The notes below the pieces were generated by a model. It saw only the letters and a list, made by a program, of their open reading frames with translations, was not told the origin of the DNA and did no database searches. From Tieghemiomyces parasiticus (Eukaryota > Kickxellomycota > Dimargaritomycetes > Dimargaritales > Dimargaritaceae): DNA of 64,000 bases. Location: positions 1-64,000 of the forward strand of contig JANBPT010000130.1 in the NCBI GenBank assembly GCA_027575765.1. The letters run 5' to 3'. Shown one piece after another: positions 23,596 through 36,372 of this stretch; positions within the stretch are counted from its first letter, which is position 1, and the number at the start of each line of letters is the position of its first letter. Position numbers and translations under genes: made by a program.

Positions 23596-26351
23596 GCTGT
23601 CCGACAGCACTGCCCCTGTTGAGCCCAGGGAAGTATTATCTATCGTAAATAAAGGAGGATACGTCCGGGACGGAGCTAAAGCAATAGTGAGGCTAGGGGT
23701 GCTGGCCTCAGGGTAGGCCTAGGAGAACGGCAGGGATAAGGGTACGCATGAAGGATACAGTGGCAAAAGTGTGGCTCGGACACGGCTCCCTACTAGTAGG
23801 TGGCAGCTCGGCGGTTTTATACCACCCACCCGGGGCTTAGGCGGGAGTGCAACCACTGTAAATGCGGCCCTGCACGTAGGGGTTTTGTGAGGGAAGAAGG
23901 CCTCTGTGAGAATGAGTTTACTAGTTACAAAGAGCGACGATCTTACGCACCACGGCCGAGCCACAGGGTCATAATACATAATGCTTGACAAGGGAGAGCC
24001 GATGGGTAGGCCAGGTAAGTACCAGGCACCCTACATTATGGATGGCCCATTCTCCAGCTCACTACCCGGCTGGCCAATCATCTCAGTATCCCATCGCCCG
24101 AAGCACAGCCCAGGGCGAGGTCAATGAGGTCTTACACTCAAGGACTCCACATGCCTTTTCCAAATCCGGAATCTATTTTCTTTGTAAGCCAGGGGGGGGG
24201 AATTTCCAAAGGTGACCTAGTGTCTCGCCACTAACTCATTATTCCGGCATCTGGGAAAAATACATATGGCAAAAGGAGAGGCCGTGAGAGTCAGAGAAAC
24301 TGACAGGCAATCTAGCAGATCGAAACCCGGCGGGTTAATAGGACTGTGGCAGCCAGTAGCATGCTTGCAGCTCTAAGTAAAAGAGGGGGTGGGGAATCTT
24401 CACTTGATTGGTATAGCTCGACGCTGGTTGCTGCCATCCCGCAGGGCAGAAGGCGTGCAAGTCCGTGGCCAACGTGGTGACCTAGGAGGGTAAACCTCGA
24501 CGAGGAGGAGGCAAATGAGTCCCCAATTTGGAAGCCCGAATTGAAGCGAACCCACTTGGCTTACGGGCTACCCATCGTACACAAGGCCGGCGAGAGATGG
24601 CAACATTGCAGGATAGGCAGCTGGGGTACCAGTTGAGATACCAGCTGGGGTAGTGGGGTCGAGCCTGATGATTACCACGCTAGTGTGACTGAAATAGGTT
24701 GATCAACGGTTCAGTGTCCGACACAGCCCGGCGCTCACCTCGCGGTCCACCTGGGAACTATCGCACTGCTTCTGTTGAGGGCAATAGCCATATACTGCAA
24801 ATACCAATGATACCCAACGACTCTGTCTGCCACATGCAACGGTTTTTAAACATGGCCATGACTGTTGGTGAGAACCAGCCAGTCGACCCTTACTCCATGT
24901 AAACAGTTTTCCTTAGAGGGAATTTATTGAAGCCCTAGCCGTCGCTTGCTGCAGGGTGAGGGCGCATCATCTGGTCTCCTATTCACTGGTGACCCTCCCC
25001 CCTCTCTCATTGCTGAGGGCCAAATGGGGTGTGGCAAAATTAGGACAGGGTTATCGGGCGTTCACATTGCCAGTAGTTCAGACGAACGCAGGGCTGGTGG
25101 CGGCCATGCAATGTACTGTTAGCCTAGAATCAATCATACTGCACGTCAGGTCGACTGCCCCCGTTTTCTTTTGCCCGCTGCAAATACTCTATTTCCCTTG
25201 AAGCTTGGTGGAGGGGTGATTGACGTCCATGCGAGTATCGGCAAAAAGAGGTTCGCGCAGTTTAATGTAGCATATGGTAATGCTATAATAATGCGGTCTT
25301 CCTTCATCAACCTATACAACATCGGCTTGGTGAAGGGAAGTGTAGAAATCCGAATTAAGGAGATAAAGTTGGATGAGGGGAATGCGGGTGGTCAGTACGC
25401 AAATAGTGGTTAGATCAATCCTAAAATTCAACCCTTTCGGTCGTGGTTAGGGTTAAGAATAGGGACAACGCTTATTTTTATAAATCAACAGGTGCTCCGT
25501 GGTAGGCAGGAACCCGAGGGCGGTGGTTGGTAAAGACAAGTAAAATAAGTTGATACATTTATGAAGGTGTTCTCTCGCCAGCTTATATAGCCGGCGGAGC
25601 TTGTGGATGTGATCCAAGTCGTTGGTAGGAGTCGTGTAGGGTGGAGGGAAGGCGGATAGCGTTTGCCTCGGTTCCATGTAAGAAGAAATGATGAAGTTAA
25701 AATGTTAATTAATAGGAGTAGGTTTTAGCGAGGGTAGTAGGGCGGTGATGAAAACTGGTGGCTTGCCGTCAGCGATTAGGCGGTTTGTGTGGGCGGTGGT
25801 GGTTCATAGTGTGTGTTGACTGGGTGGATGTCGCGAATTACCTCTTGGCTACCCACAAGACGAGGATCTATCTCCGATGGTTTCGCGATTATGGCCCAGT
25901 AAAATTTGCCAATGTTGTCTGACAAGTAACCAGCCGGGGGTCATATTTAACGAGGTAGTGAACCTCGTGAAAGAGAGCTAGTCACTTGTTAGTGTTATGG
26001 CAAGGAGCATCTGAGTCCAGCGTGGAAGTCAGTTAGGATAATGTGTAGTCTGGGTTGCCCTTTGGAATAGCGAGGTGGAAGGGTTGAAAGGAAAATTGTA
26101 AAGTGAGGAATGGCACAACCTGAGAATGGGTCATACGGACAGGGTATTCGCCTTGGATGCCTAAGCTATGGCTGGAGCGCCAATGCCTGAGATATCCCAG
26201 CTTATAAAACGCGAACATATTGTATTATATATGCGTTCACCTTGAATTACTTAGGTATTGGCATTTATTCTAGGTATTAACTCAATGATTACAACATCTA
26301 GGTCTTACAAACGATATAATGCCAATTCGGCTGAGATCAATCCTGGGCTAC
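23596..26351. other. Intergenic spacer
   Basis: Between the 5' end of the second seven-helix gene and the 3' end of the alcohol dehydrogenase. A strong donor-like CAG/GTAAGTA at 24011-24020 follows a short ATG-started frame (ATG 23981), but no acceptor or second exon could be linked. A short imperfect repeat of CCAGCTGGGGTA occurs at 24618-24653. The 25.4-26.3 kb part is AT-richer. One weak small frame is listed separately. Confidence 0.4.
25453..25677 (-). CDS. Candidate small open reading frame, unrecognised
   Basis: 74 codons from an ATG at 25677 preceded by a pyrimidine-rich TTTCTTCTTAC leader. The first half (PPPYTTPTNDLDHIHKLRRL, then AREHLHKC) has high third-position GC and looks protein-like. 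The second half does not. It could be the first exon of a spliced gene. No family is recognised. Confidence 0.2.
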   Translation of the reverse strand: MEPRQTLSAFPPPYTTPTNDLDHIHKLRRLYKLAREHLHKCINLFYLSLPTTALGFLPTTEHLLIYKNKRCPYS

Positions 26352-27617
26352 TTATCGGTGGAGTACCACGCGGTAGCGCACGTCACCATCCTTAACACGC
26401 TGGATCCCGTCGTTGGCCTTGCTCATAGGCAATTCCTCGAGAATTGGTTTGATGTGGTGCTTGGCGGCAAAGTCTAGGGTCTGTTGGACCTGGGCGGCAT
26501 TACCTACGACGCTGGTCGATAGTGAGATATGTTTCAGCAGCAGATTCGCGGCACTGATCTTAATGGGGGTCGGGGGAATGCCCACAAGTACAATTTTGCC
26601 GTGGAGACTCACGAAGCTGGCTAGCTGGTCCCAGTTGATGTGGGGCGAGTTGCTGCAGACCAGGAGGAAATCAATCGAGTTCTCCGCACGGCTCACCTGC
26701 TTCGCATCTTTAAGGTTGACTGCATGGTGGGCACCGAGCTCCAGGCACTCCTTGCATTTGTCTTCCTTAGTGGTGAAAGCCGTCACTTCGGCACCGAGGG
26801 CTTTGGCAAACATGATGGCCATATGTCCCAGACCACCAATCCCAACGATACCGACACAATCACCAGCCTTGACATTGTGGACACTCATAGGGGTGAACAC
26901 GGTCGACCCACCGCAGGTGAGGGGAGCAGCCGACTTGGAGTCCAGGTCGTCAGGAATGTGCATCACGTGCTTCTGATGGACGCGGATGGAGCTGAGAGTG
27001 AGTCAAAAAGCGCCGGAAACGATAGTCGAATTCGGGAGCCAGCGGAGGGGTGTGGCGTGGTTAGCTGCGCAAATCGGAAATTAAATCTACTTGGGGAAAG
27101 GGCTTGTCTATGCAACCCCACTCCAGGTAGGATACGGTCAGCATGTGACATATGGCCTATTAGTTTTAACGATACCTATTACTTACTCAGCGTAGCCGCC
27201 ATGGGAGACGGAGCCGTCGGGATACTTGCCGCCGGCGGTCGCGACAGCTTTCTGGCAATACGCGTCGTTGCCCTGGCGGCACTGATCGCACTGCGAGCTG
27301 CCGTCTTCACACGACCACGCGAACCAGCTCACACCGACACGTTCGCCCTCCGAAAAACCTTGGACCTCATCTCCCAGCTTGACAGCACGTCCGATAATCT
27401 CATGGCCCGGGACAAAAGGGTATTCGGCCACACTATAGCCAGTGTCGATTTGAGTGCAGTCGGTACCGCAGACACCGCAGTAGTCAATGGCGAGCTCGAT
27501 ATCGTGGGGGCCCAGGGGGCGGGCGGTGTACTCCCACTCAGAAACGGGGCCGCCCTTCTCTTTAACTGCGAGGCACTTGACCTTCTCGCCGGAGTGGGAT
27601 TTGGTACTGGTAGGCAT
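26352..27617 (-). CDS. Zinc-dependent alcohol dehydrogenase (cinnamyl-alcohol dehydrogenase/Adh6-like, probably NADP-dependent)
   Basis: Medium-chain dehydrogenase that reduces aldehydes or oxidises primary alcohols, expected in the cytosol. Two exons, 27617-27187 and 26991-26352, are joined by a 195-nt intron (GTAAGT to CTCTCAG). They give 356 residues, the usual family length. Catalytic zinc ligands are C50 in CGVCGTD, H72-E73 in PGHEIIG and the Cys of PLTCGGSTVFTP in exon 2. The nucleotide fold shows GIGGLGHMAI. The structural-zinc lobe has C103, C110, C113 and C121: the first spacing is six residues where relatives usually have two. Splicing yields the conserved join GGYAD-SIRVHQKHVMHIP, which supports the exon limits. 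The physiological substrate cannot be read from sequence. Confidence 0.93.
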
Positions 27618-29645
27618 GGTGATTGCGTTGTACGTAAGCGAAGAGCTGGGGGACTACGGGTGCAGAAAATAATATATAAGGGGATGTAAAATGCTGACGG
27701 ATAGAGAAAGTGAGTAATATGAAGCTGAGCCGTATTCAAATAGATACCGTGGTGAAGCAATAGAAAGATGGCGTCGTTCATGCATCTGCGCCCTCATGAT
27801 TTGAGAATGCTCTAGCCACACCGGGGCACCTTTGGGTTTGCGTCGTGGGCGTAAACACCGTGCGTCACGCATGAGATGCGGCGCGGTTTTAGATAGCCAG
27901 GGATAAAAGAGAGTGGGGCCTTGAATGAAATGACGCGTGGCGAAATCGGTTTCACATCATTGGCCTCGAGAGCGGAGGGGATCGAGGTTAGTGGATTTGC
28001 TAACGACGTATTACAGTAGAAATGAAAGGCGGGCGAGCTTCATGGGGAGCTCCAGGAGGGACGGCGTCGGCACTAGTGCTCACTCACCAACTGAGCCCTT
28101 CGGTATTGCTGACATAGTGTTACCCGCTGCTTCAGTTCAGCAATGTGTGGCTGAACCACTACATATCCGATTAGAGAGTAGAGCCCCGCCTTCGTCATGA
28201 GAAATCCGGGAATCGGATGCGCCACACAGTCTCACCGGTCCGATCGAGGGCAGGGATTGTCACCACTAGAAGAAACGATGATTTCACTATCGTCTACTAC
28301 CAATCAACTCGGCTAGGAGTGCTCATGCTTAGGTTACCCTCTTGCTTCATTGCGTTGGATTAAAAAATAATATAGTACGCTAGCTTTATGTCACAATCGT
28401 AGTGGCATGGGGGGGGCGGTCATTACGCTTGATTTATTAGGGCACAACCAAGTTGACAATGACTGTTACATGCCAGGTCCCAGGTCGTCAATGTTGGAGC
28501 GCGTAGTCGGTTGTTTTGTACCACACACAAGCGCATGGAACCGCCAGGGGCACACGGGGGCCCGGTGCTGGCCCTACTTATGGGTCGGTCCTCAGCGACG
28601 GGTTTGGTGCAGGACTTAACGGGACAATCCAGGGTCTTCCGGATCTGGGTGAGGTTTCCGGCGAAGAACCCGATGCGGGAGAGACCCCTGTGACAGGGCG
28701 TGTAGCCCGCGGGAGGGTAAAAAGCTGTCGATCGAGAAGGGATGCGAGCGAGCAGGCCCAAAGCGTTATTAGGGTGAAAAGCAGATATCCTTTGTACGCA
28801 TAATGAATAGTACCGATGCACCGTATATCTATTGTATGCTTTGGCCTCGGGGACAGGCGACCGTTTAGTGTGGGGAGGGGCTCGATCTCGACCGTCCTGG
28901 ATGACGAATCGTGGACCTGGCAGGCCGAGCGCGAGTCTATCAATAATTTATCTAGGCCTTCAGGATTGCCGCGCCGGAACCTTCTCGGGTCGGCTGGAAA
29001 CCCGCCCCTCTATGAATTGGAGAAGGTACTCGGGGGCACGGTTCTCCACCTGCCACGCCCTTCGCCCTTCCTCAGAGAGGAGGAATGGACCCGCGGTTAC
29101 AACACTACAGGTTCGGTAAAAAGTGAATTCCATCACTTGGATTATCTCCCCCATCACTCCATGCTTAATTGTCGTTCGCTTCTGCCAGGGGGTCCACTGT
29201 GCTTAATAGCGCCGCCCGCCTGCCAGATAGAGCCCTTGCCTTTAACGGCTGTCCTCGCTGATGTCCCGTCACACAATACCCTCCCCTTCCGGACGTCGCA
29301 TATTTTTTTCTCTCATGCATCGGGCACAGCATGATGAACGCCAACCTTCTGTTTGTCGCCTTTACCCACCGGTAACTCAAGGTTTCCCATCCAGGCGTCT
29401 CCTAAGGAGTCACAAACCTGGTCGTACCGACCCTAACCCCCTTGAGTCCGCTACTCACCTACTTCCAAGGTGTATCTTTTTTTCATAACTTTCAGTCTGG
29501 ACGCCACCTCATTCGCTTGCCACCTCATTCACACCTCAGCCTTTGGACTCTGCTCTAATACCTGTACCCGCAGGAGGCATACCACTCGGGTCTCTGCCCA
29601 TTCGCCTTGCAAATACTTGCACTTCTAAAAGCCTTGAAGCCAGGT
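27618..29645. other. Divergent intergenic spacer
   Basis: Between the ADH start on the minus strand and the first RNase H1 gene on the plus strand. A TATATAAG-like element near 27670 may belong to the ADH promoter. GC-richer around 28500-29100, where a 172-codon ATG-started frame at 28816-29334 stays open. It has balanced composition but no recognisable domain and weak codon bias, so I do not call it a gene. The final 150 bases are pyrimidine-rich. Confidence 0.4.
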
Positions 29646-30197
29646 ATGTACTACGGCGACGACTACTACTACTACTACGAGACCGCTTCCGGAGAGGAGT
29701 CGAGCAACTACGACTACCGCCGCTCTCGGCGACCCAGCAACAACCAGCTAGGCACTCCTCAAGTTGTATATACCGACGGCGCATGCATTAACAACGGCCG
29801 CGCCGGCAGCTGTGCGGGGGTTGGGGCCTACTTTGGCAACGGCGACGTGCGCAATATCAGTGAGCGCCTTAAAGGTCCCGTTCAAACCAACCAACGCGCC
29901 GAGTTGACCGCCATTAAGCGAGCCCTGGAGGTCTGCTCGCGCCGGCGTCCCTTGGCGGTGCGCACCGATAGCAAGTACGCGATCAACGCCATTACCGTGT
30001 GGTCCGTCAAGTGGCAGATTAACGGGTGGATCAACTGCCGAGGTTTTCCTGTGGCGAACCAGGATTTGGTTAAGGCTATCCTGGATCTGATTGATGCTCG
30101 CTACAAGGATACGGTCTTCTCCTACGTCCCCGCCCATAGCGGTAGCGAAGGGAACGATATGGCGGACACGCTAGCTTACAACGGCATTTGGGCATAA
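29646..30197 (+). CDS. Ribonuclease H1 domain protein, catalytic tetrad complete (paralogue 1)
   Basis: Cleaves the RNA strand of RNA-DNA hybrids. 183 residues from the ATG at 29646. The upstream in-frame codons have only a TTG and look like leader, though an upstream exon is possible. Residues 38-180 form an RNase H fold of the cellular (RNH1) type, with the GVGAYFG and TNQRAEL signatures of eukaryotic RNase H1. The metal-binding residues are all present: D44 (YTDGA), E86 (QRAEL), D108 (RTDSKYA) and D174 (NDMADTLA). The loop histidine H164 is also present. The N-terminal 37 residues are Tyr/Asp/Ser-rich, with no hybrid-binding domain and no clear presequence. Two relatives lie about 21 kb downstream. 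Confidence 0.88.
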   Translation: MYYGDDYYYYYETASGEESSNYDYRRSRRPSNNQLGTPQVVYTDGACINNGRAGSCAGVGAYFGNGDVRNISERLKGPVQTNQRAELTAIKRALEVCSRRRPLAVRTDSKYAINAITVWSVKWQINGWINCRGFPVANQDLVKAILDLIDARYKDTVFSYVPAHSGSEGNDMADTLAYNGIWA

Positions 30198-30649
30198 CCC
30201 CTTGTATCGGCCGAACATTTGAAAGATTAGTGGGCCACCTTTTTTTTTTACTCCCAGCTCTGAACGATATTCTGTAACATCATCTACGCCATTCTATTGG
30301 ATTCCCACAATGTGCAATTTGTTTGCCTCAACTTACTAACTAGGTCACGTTGGGGCTTCGGTGTGCTGTATAATCCCATCGACCTGCTAATCGTACAACC
30401 TTTGTTACTCAAGCCACCTGGCATGGAGCCTTCCAAGCCAGCCGTGCGAACAAAGAGTTTACGAGAAATAAAGTAAGCGTCGAAGGTTCATCAAACTTAT
30501 TAGAATACTAAGAAGTACCCAACAGCAGGAAGCTATGGGGGAAGAAGTGAAGGGGAAAGGCAACAACTAGACGCAAAATTATTACAAAGGGGAAGCAGAG
30601 CAGTCTCGCCGTAAGAATAGCCACTAATAGGGACGTGAGCCCCTACCAG
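30198..30649. other. Convergent intergenic spacer
   Basis: Between the RNase H1 stop and the condensin stop on the opposite strand. A T9-10 run near 30240 lies 45 bases past the RNase H1 stop. No gene is seen. Confidence 0.4.
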
Positions 30650-33600
30650 TTACTCATCCTCGTCCATATCGTCATCATCGTCAGACTCAACCATCCTCCG
30701 CCGGGATTTTCTCGTTGACACCGGGACTGCGTCCTTGGACAGCCGCGTACTACGACGTGAGCTCCGGCGGGTACCTGTTGTGAACTCAGGGGGTGGTGGA
30801 ATGTCGACATGGACCACCGCTGCCGAAGGGGATACCTCCGAAGCGGCTGAGCGGCGGCTGCGGCTGGTACCGTGTTTCGATCGTGGGGCGGGGTCTTCAT
30901 CCATGAACGGGTCCTCCAGTGCGTCCTTGGTGGCACCCTGGTCGTCGTCCATGTCGCTGATATCGTCGTTAGGGTCGTCATCATCGTCGTCCTCATGATG
31001 ATCCTCCCCGACTTCGTCCGCCGCTTCCTCGTCGGAAGAGGTGTCCCAGAGGGCGGCATTGCGCTGTTTCTTGGCTGAAAACTTGACGGTTCGACCGGCG
31101 GCCTTACCCCTACCGCGGGGCTTGGCTAAAGTGGGGTTGGCCTTAAGGACCGACCCGGGTGTGTTGGGGGCCCGCTTGCGCGAGGGTCGTGGTGGGGAAG
31201 CGTCGCGGTGACGGGGCCCTCCAGCCGCTGCACCATCGTGATCGGTCACCATGTCTGCTACGGCCGTTTCCGCGCCACCCTCATGCTCTCCCTCGTTTCC
31301 TTCCTTGGCCTCCAGCTCACCCGTACACTTAATGCGGGCATCCTTGACCTTGGCTTCAAACTCATCCACCAGGGCCTTGAACTCAGCCTTTTGGATGCCA
31401 GGGGCACGAGCACGGGTGACTACATCGCACAGACACTTGTACACGACACTGTCCCCCAGCTTGTCGTAGTAGTACGGGAAATTATCGACAAGTCGTTTGA
31501 AGCTCCGCTCGGATCGGTAGGGCATGAGGGAGAGGCAGTGGGCAATGTCGCGCCACTGGCGCGGGTCGTCGTTGCTACGGAACCGCTGGCAGAGCTTCTC
31601 GGCGATGTTCTCGACCTGCTTGTCCTTGTCTTTGATAAACTCAAACAAGAACTTCATGATGCGCGCGAAGGCCGCCTCAGTTACGGCGTTGAGACCCGTG
31701 GACAACGTACTGATCATATCCGGTAGGTTGTTGTAGAGGTAATTGTCCTTGGTGGCCAACTCTGTGAAGAACAGTTTGGCCAGGTCGCTGATGCGCTGGT
31801 CCGGGTCCTCCAGGCACTTGGCCATTTCACCGAGCTGGCCCTTCGCCTTGATCATGCCGTTGAGGACCAGGTGGGTCAACACCATGAGGGTGTTCTTCTT
31901 CACGGCGCGGTCGCTATCGTGCAGGGGCCCGTAGAGATACTCGACGTTTTCGCCAATCAGGTTGTTGAAGCACACCGTGATGTCGCCCAGAGCGATGATG
32001 ATGTTGCTGCGAATGGCCGGGGTCTGGGACTGCGTCAGAACGCTCATAAGTAACGGTAGGTGAGTCTCGCAGAAGGCGGAACTAACACACATCAGCTTGG
32101 ATAGCGCCAGGGTGGCCTGGGCCAGCAAGGCCGGGGCTGGATAGGCCTTGGCGTTGGAGCAGAGGTGGGCGACGAGGGACCCGTAGCGAGCCAGTAGGGA
32201 GGTGGGCCCGTACAGTAGCTCGCGCTCGCGAATGTGGTTGATGGTGTCGGCGACCTCGTCCTCGGTGGTTCCCGTAACCTGCTCCAGCTCGTCCTCATCA
32301 CCCTTGTCGCCCTTGGACGGAGTCTTCTTGGCTCCGTCACTGCCCTTGCGGCGCTTGAGTTCCGCCTCGATAATCTCGAGCAGGATAATCTGCTTGATGG
32401 CCACGTGGCCCACCAGAAAAACTAGCTGACATAGCGGGTAGGCCGAGCCGGTGAGTGGGGCAGCGGAAGCGGTTGTGGAGGCTGTGGGGGTGGCGGATGG
32501 GTCAGTATCCACCTCGTCTGTCGGGTCCAGATTCGGAACTACCACGTCGTCGTCAGCGTCACCATCCGCATCCATGGTGACCGGGTCCGCCCTGGCGGCC
32601 TCCTTGGCCGGTTCGGCTTCGGCCTTGCGATCCGGTGTCTGAAGCACCTCGCCCGTTTTGCGATGGATAATTTCGGTACAGACTACGTCGGGCTGCTCGC
32701 TGAGCGAGTAAATGGCGTTAATGGCCTGCTCAGCGAGGGGGAACCTGTATCAGTGAATGGTGAAGGAAAGAAGGGACAATAAAATAAAAATATGAAGGCG
32801 GTCAGCATTCCTGTTCTCATCCCACCCACCTGATCCGCGTTGGCTCGCGGGGCTCTCAAGGCAACCATAGAGATATACATAGATTGGGGGGACCCAATGC
32901 TTAAGTGGTACTTACCAATCGGGTGATTCAAGTTGGTCCTGCACGATATTCTGCAATTGACTGATGACTGGGTGGTCTCGGGCGTACCGCGGGTGGGCGT
33001 CATCGGCCATACCCTTGACGCGCTTCCGGCTGGGACCGAGACATTGGAGGGCGATACATGTGTACTTGGCAAGTACCAAATCATCACGGCCGAGGGCGCC
33101 CAGGCCGACTCGGAGTAGGGCGTCGATATTATCGGCCACGATCCGCTTATTGGCCTGGGCAAGCATCCCCAGCACCACGATGGCCCCACGGCGCTGCTGG
33201 CGAGGTAAATCCCGCTTGGTGTACGCGTAGACGCTCCACAGCTTGGCAACGACGGGCTCCGCGATGTGCTGATTACCACCCTCACGTACCATGCAGCCCA
33301 GCAGTTCTTCGAGGGAGGTCAGGTCGGCCAGGGTGGCGTTGGCGGTCAGACCGATGAGGTTACGCACAATCTGGTTGACGTTCTCGCGCGCTGAGAGATC
33401 GGGCCGGGGCATCAGGTAGATCTTGTGGTAGCAGTCTAGTAACTTGGTCTTGACGCCCTTGGCCTCGTCCGAGGCGTTATCCTTGGTCCACACCAGGTGC
33501 ACCATCTTGCGAATCCCGTCGGAGGCCTGTTCAAGACGATAGTGGTAGGCCGTCACGAAAAAGTCCATGGCCTCCATCACCTCGGCCTTGTTGGTCGAAC

Positions 33601-35745
33601 CGAGAAGCTGACTAAGGATGGGGATCGCGTCCTGAAGTTGGTAGGCGAATCGGAGGGCGTCCTTGTAGTACCGTTTCTGAAGCTGCAATTGCATGAAGCG
33701 TGCAACGGTGGCCTCATCGATCGGCGCAACGGGATCGGGCGCGCCTTCCACCGCCATTTCCTCCTCCCCTCCGACAGGCTCGGAATTGGGTGATGGCGAC
33801 GGCACATCGCTGGCGGGGGAGGCGGAGGCTGCGTCGTCGCTGTCGACGGGCATGGCATCAGTGTCCAAAGCCACTGCTTCGTCTTGGTCGGCCGCGTTGT
33901 CCTCGGACATGCCCCCGGGCCGCAGCTGTTGGGTTAAGGTATCCACGTCGGTACGATTAGCAATATCGCGAATCTCCTCCTCGATTGCACTCAACTTGGC
34001 CGCGAGTTCGGCCAGGACGAGCGGACCGCCGTCGAGACTGAACGGGTGGGTCTGCAGGAACGACGTTAGGGCGCGGATCGCGTACTTGCGTACATTGCTC
34101 GTCTTGTCCTCGCACCGGCCAATGATGAGGTCGATGAGCCTGGGACGCTGCTTGGGGAATTTAGCCTTGCCCTCGCTCAGCTTAATACACACTTGAAGCA
34201 CCTTTCCCCGGCTGTTGAAGTGGTTATCGCGGAAACGCTGCTCCAGCAGATCAAAGTACTCGGCGATCTGGTTGCGCTGGACATCGTTGGCCTCGAGGTC
34301 GGTCAGATAAAGAATTAGGTTACCCACCACCTCCACCATGGCCGTGCGCACCATGTAGATCTCGCTGTCCAGCAGGCGGACCAGGAACCCCATCTGCTTC
34401 AGGATGGCCTTTGGGGAAAGCTCGGACAGATGGACGAGGAAGCGCCCGAACGACTTGGGACCGGTCCGGTCGTGGGCGTTACTGAAATCCTTGCTGGCCA
34501 CGTCGCTGCGACAAGAAAGCATTTGGGTAACGGGCAATCGACACGGGAAAAGGGAGGTGTGGGTTAATAATCAGTGTGGATAGGATCTACAGGGCATGGA
34601 CTTCAGGGCTATACGTTCTGCCTCGACTGGCTGGCCGGCATGGGTAATGCGAAATGATCTCGCCCTCTCATACTTACCGCAGCACCTCGTCGACCAGCTG
34701 TACCGCATCAAATTGTTCGAAGCAGGCTACAACCAACTCCGCCATAATGTCGCTGAGATGTTCGTAATGCTGGAGGTTCTGCATGATGGTGGTCTTGGCG
34801 ACGAATGTATGGTTGTACGACTGCACGCAGGTCCCCAGGCACTGATAGATCAGGCGCTTGAGGTCGGCGTTCTTGGTGAACGGTGGGTGTTCGAGCATTT
34901 GGTATGAAATCTTGCAAAACACCCCCACAACGGTATCCCGCGCGGCGGTGGATGACCACAGTTTGTTGAGGCGCAGACCCAGGGTCTCGCGGACACATTT
35001 CCACAGCGTTACACTCTGTTGGTTCCAGTTATCCGGGAGGTCGGCCGTGGAGGTCGCTTGGCCATCACCGGAACCGGCGCCTCGGCTTCGGCGACTGCCT
35101 CCGGTCCGACTGCTACCCGCCCCGTCACTAGACTTAGCGGTGGCCTTGGTGATTACGGCATTGACGAGCATCTGGCATAAGTAGGCAAGCCGCTCCACCA
35201 CCTCCGTGTGCTGGCCTGGGAGGAAGCCTGGCATAGGCAGCTCCTCCTTCAGAAGATCGAGTTCTTGTTGGAACCCAACAACCAGCGTTTCCACTACTTG
35301 CCGGCTGATCTTGCCTGTAAGGCCATGGAAGTGGGTGAGAAGTCCGGCCAGCTGGTCGAACGTTTCCTCCTCAATAATGGCTGCGGGGGAGTCGCTAAGG
35401 GCCTTAATGAGGTCTGACGGGAAGTAGTGGTTCGTGGGAAAGGAGAGAAGGCAAGTTGTGAGGGAGGGGTTAGCGAGCATATTGGCGGTGGAGAGGAGAA
35501 GGGGGTTAAACGGGATTGTCTCTCTAGCCATACCAACCGAACGGCGGCTATTCAGGCAACGAAGCGTCGACTGCAAGCCTCACACTTGGCACCACTACGG
35601 GGCCGCGCATCGTTAACCTACCCTCGAGTTGTCGCATCAGGTCCTTAGGATTCTGGCCTGTCGGATCCATGTCGGTACCAAAGGGAGACTCGCCCTGTTG
35701 GAGCTTTAACAGCTCCTCGCTGAGCTGAAAATCCGTTGTGGCCAT
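30650..35745 (-). CDS. Condensin complex subunit 1 (Cnd1/Ycs4/CAP-D2)
   Basis: HEAT-repeat subunit of condensin, needed for mitotic chromosome compaction. Four exons fit with phase kept: 35745-35622, 35521-34678, 34505-32916 and 32744-30650, giving 1550 residues. Donors are GTAGGT and three GTAAGT, with introns of about 100, 172 and 171 nt. The acceptor of intron 1 sits in TAGAGAG and could be off by a few bases. HEAT-type helices run throughout. The most conserved part is the Cnd1 C-terminal block with RSNIIIALGDITVCFNNLIG, YLYGPLHDSDRAVKKNTLMV and FFTELATKDNYLYNNLPDM. The tail of about 220 residues is acidic and Ser/Lys-rich with basic patches, typical of phosphoregulated condensin tails. 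The closest genes, MGMT and MMSDH, lie upstream in the same orientation without functional link. Confidence 0.95.
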
Positions 35746-36372
35746 AGCGGTCGAGATTTAAAAAGGACGGATAATACAGGTACAGAGAAAATGATTTGGT
35801 GAAAGGTAGAAGGGTCAATAAGATGGTGGTATGTACAAGCCTGGTGGAATGTAATTCCGACAACGAGTGGCTAACAGTGCGTAGACGAATGGTTGGAAAA
35901 ATTAGGTGGTGACCCTGGCACGTTGCGGGGATGATGGCCATCGTTGGCCGGTGCAAGACTTCGGCGTTGGAGTCGATATGTAAGTATGGTGCACGGGGAA
36001 GAGGGTCACTTCCCTAAAGTAAGAACAGCCCAGTTTTAAATTAGAAGCGCTATCGTAAGCGGCACTCTAGGACATTTGACAAGGTAAACAAGTGTTGAAT
36101 CGGGGGCCTCTTATTGGTCCACCTAGGACCATAACAAGCACCCTCAACTGTGCACGGCACCCATCCCGTTTGTACTGGATTCGCCAACCCGTTGGACAAG
36201 GTGTCGCACAGTTAGCACCCTTATTATTTTGGCTACCGATATGGTGGGTTTATTGGCTGCTATACAAGTCATGCAGTCGGTATAATAACACTAGTGGTCA
36301 CTTTAAGTATTACGTAAAGGCACGAAGCCCCGCCAGGTCCGTCAGGAAATGGTGGCTAATATGTGAAAGGAA
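35746..36372. other. Intergenic spacer between MGMT and condensin genes
   Basis: Both neighbours are on the minus strand. The sequence is AT-richer and shows no coding signal on either strand. It probably contains the condensin promoter and the MGMT 3' region. Confidence 0.4.

Noticed and set aside
25447..25456. Telomere-like TTAGGGTTA
   Set aside because: Only one and a half units, within ordinary spacer sequence.
26640..27689. 349-codon plus-strand frame across the ADH gene
   Set aside because: Runs antisense through both ADH exons and the intron; the ADH model explains the conservation and splice sites.
28816..29334. 172-codon frame upstream of RNase H1 paralogue 1
   Set aside because: No recognisable domain and weak codon bias; kept only as a note in the spacer entry.
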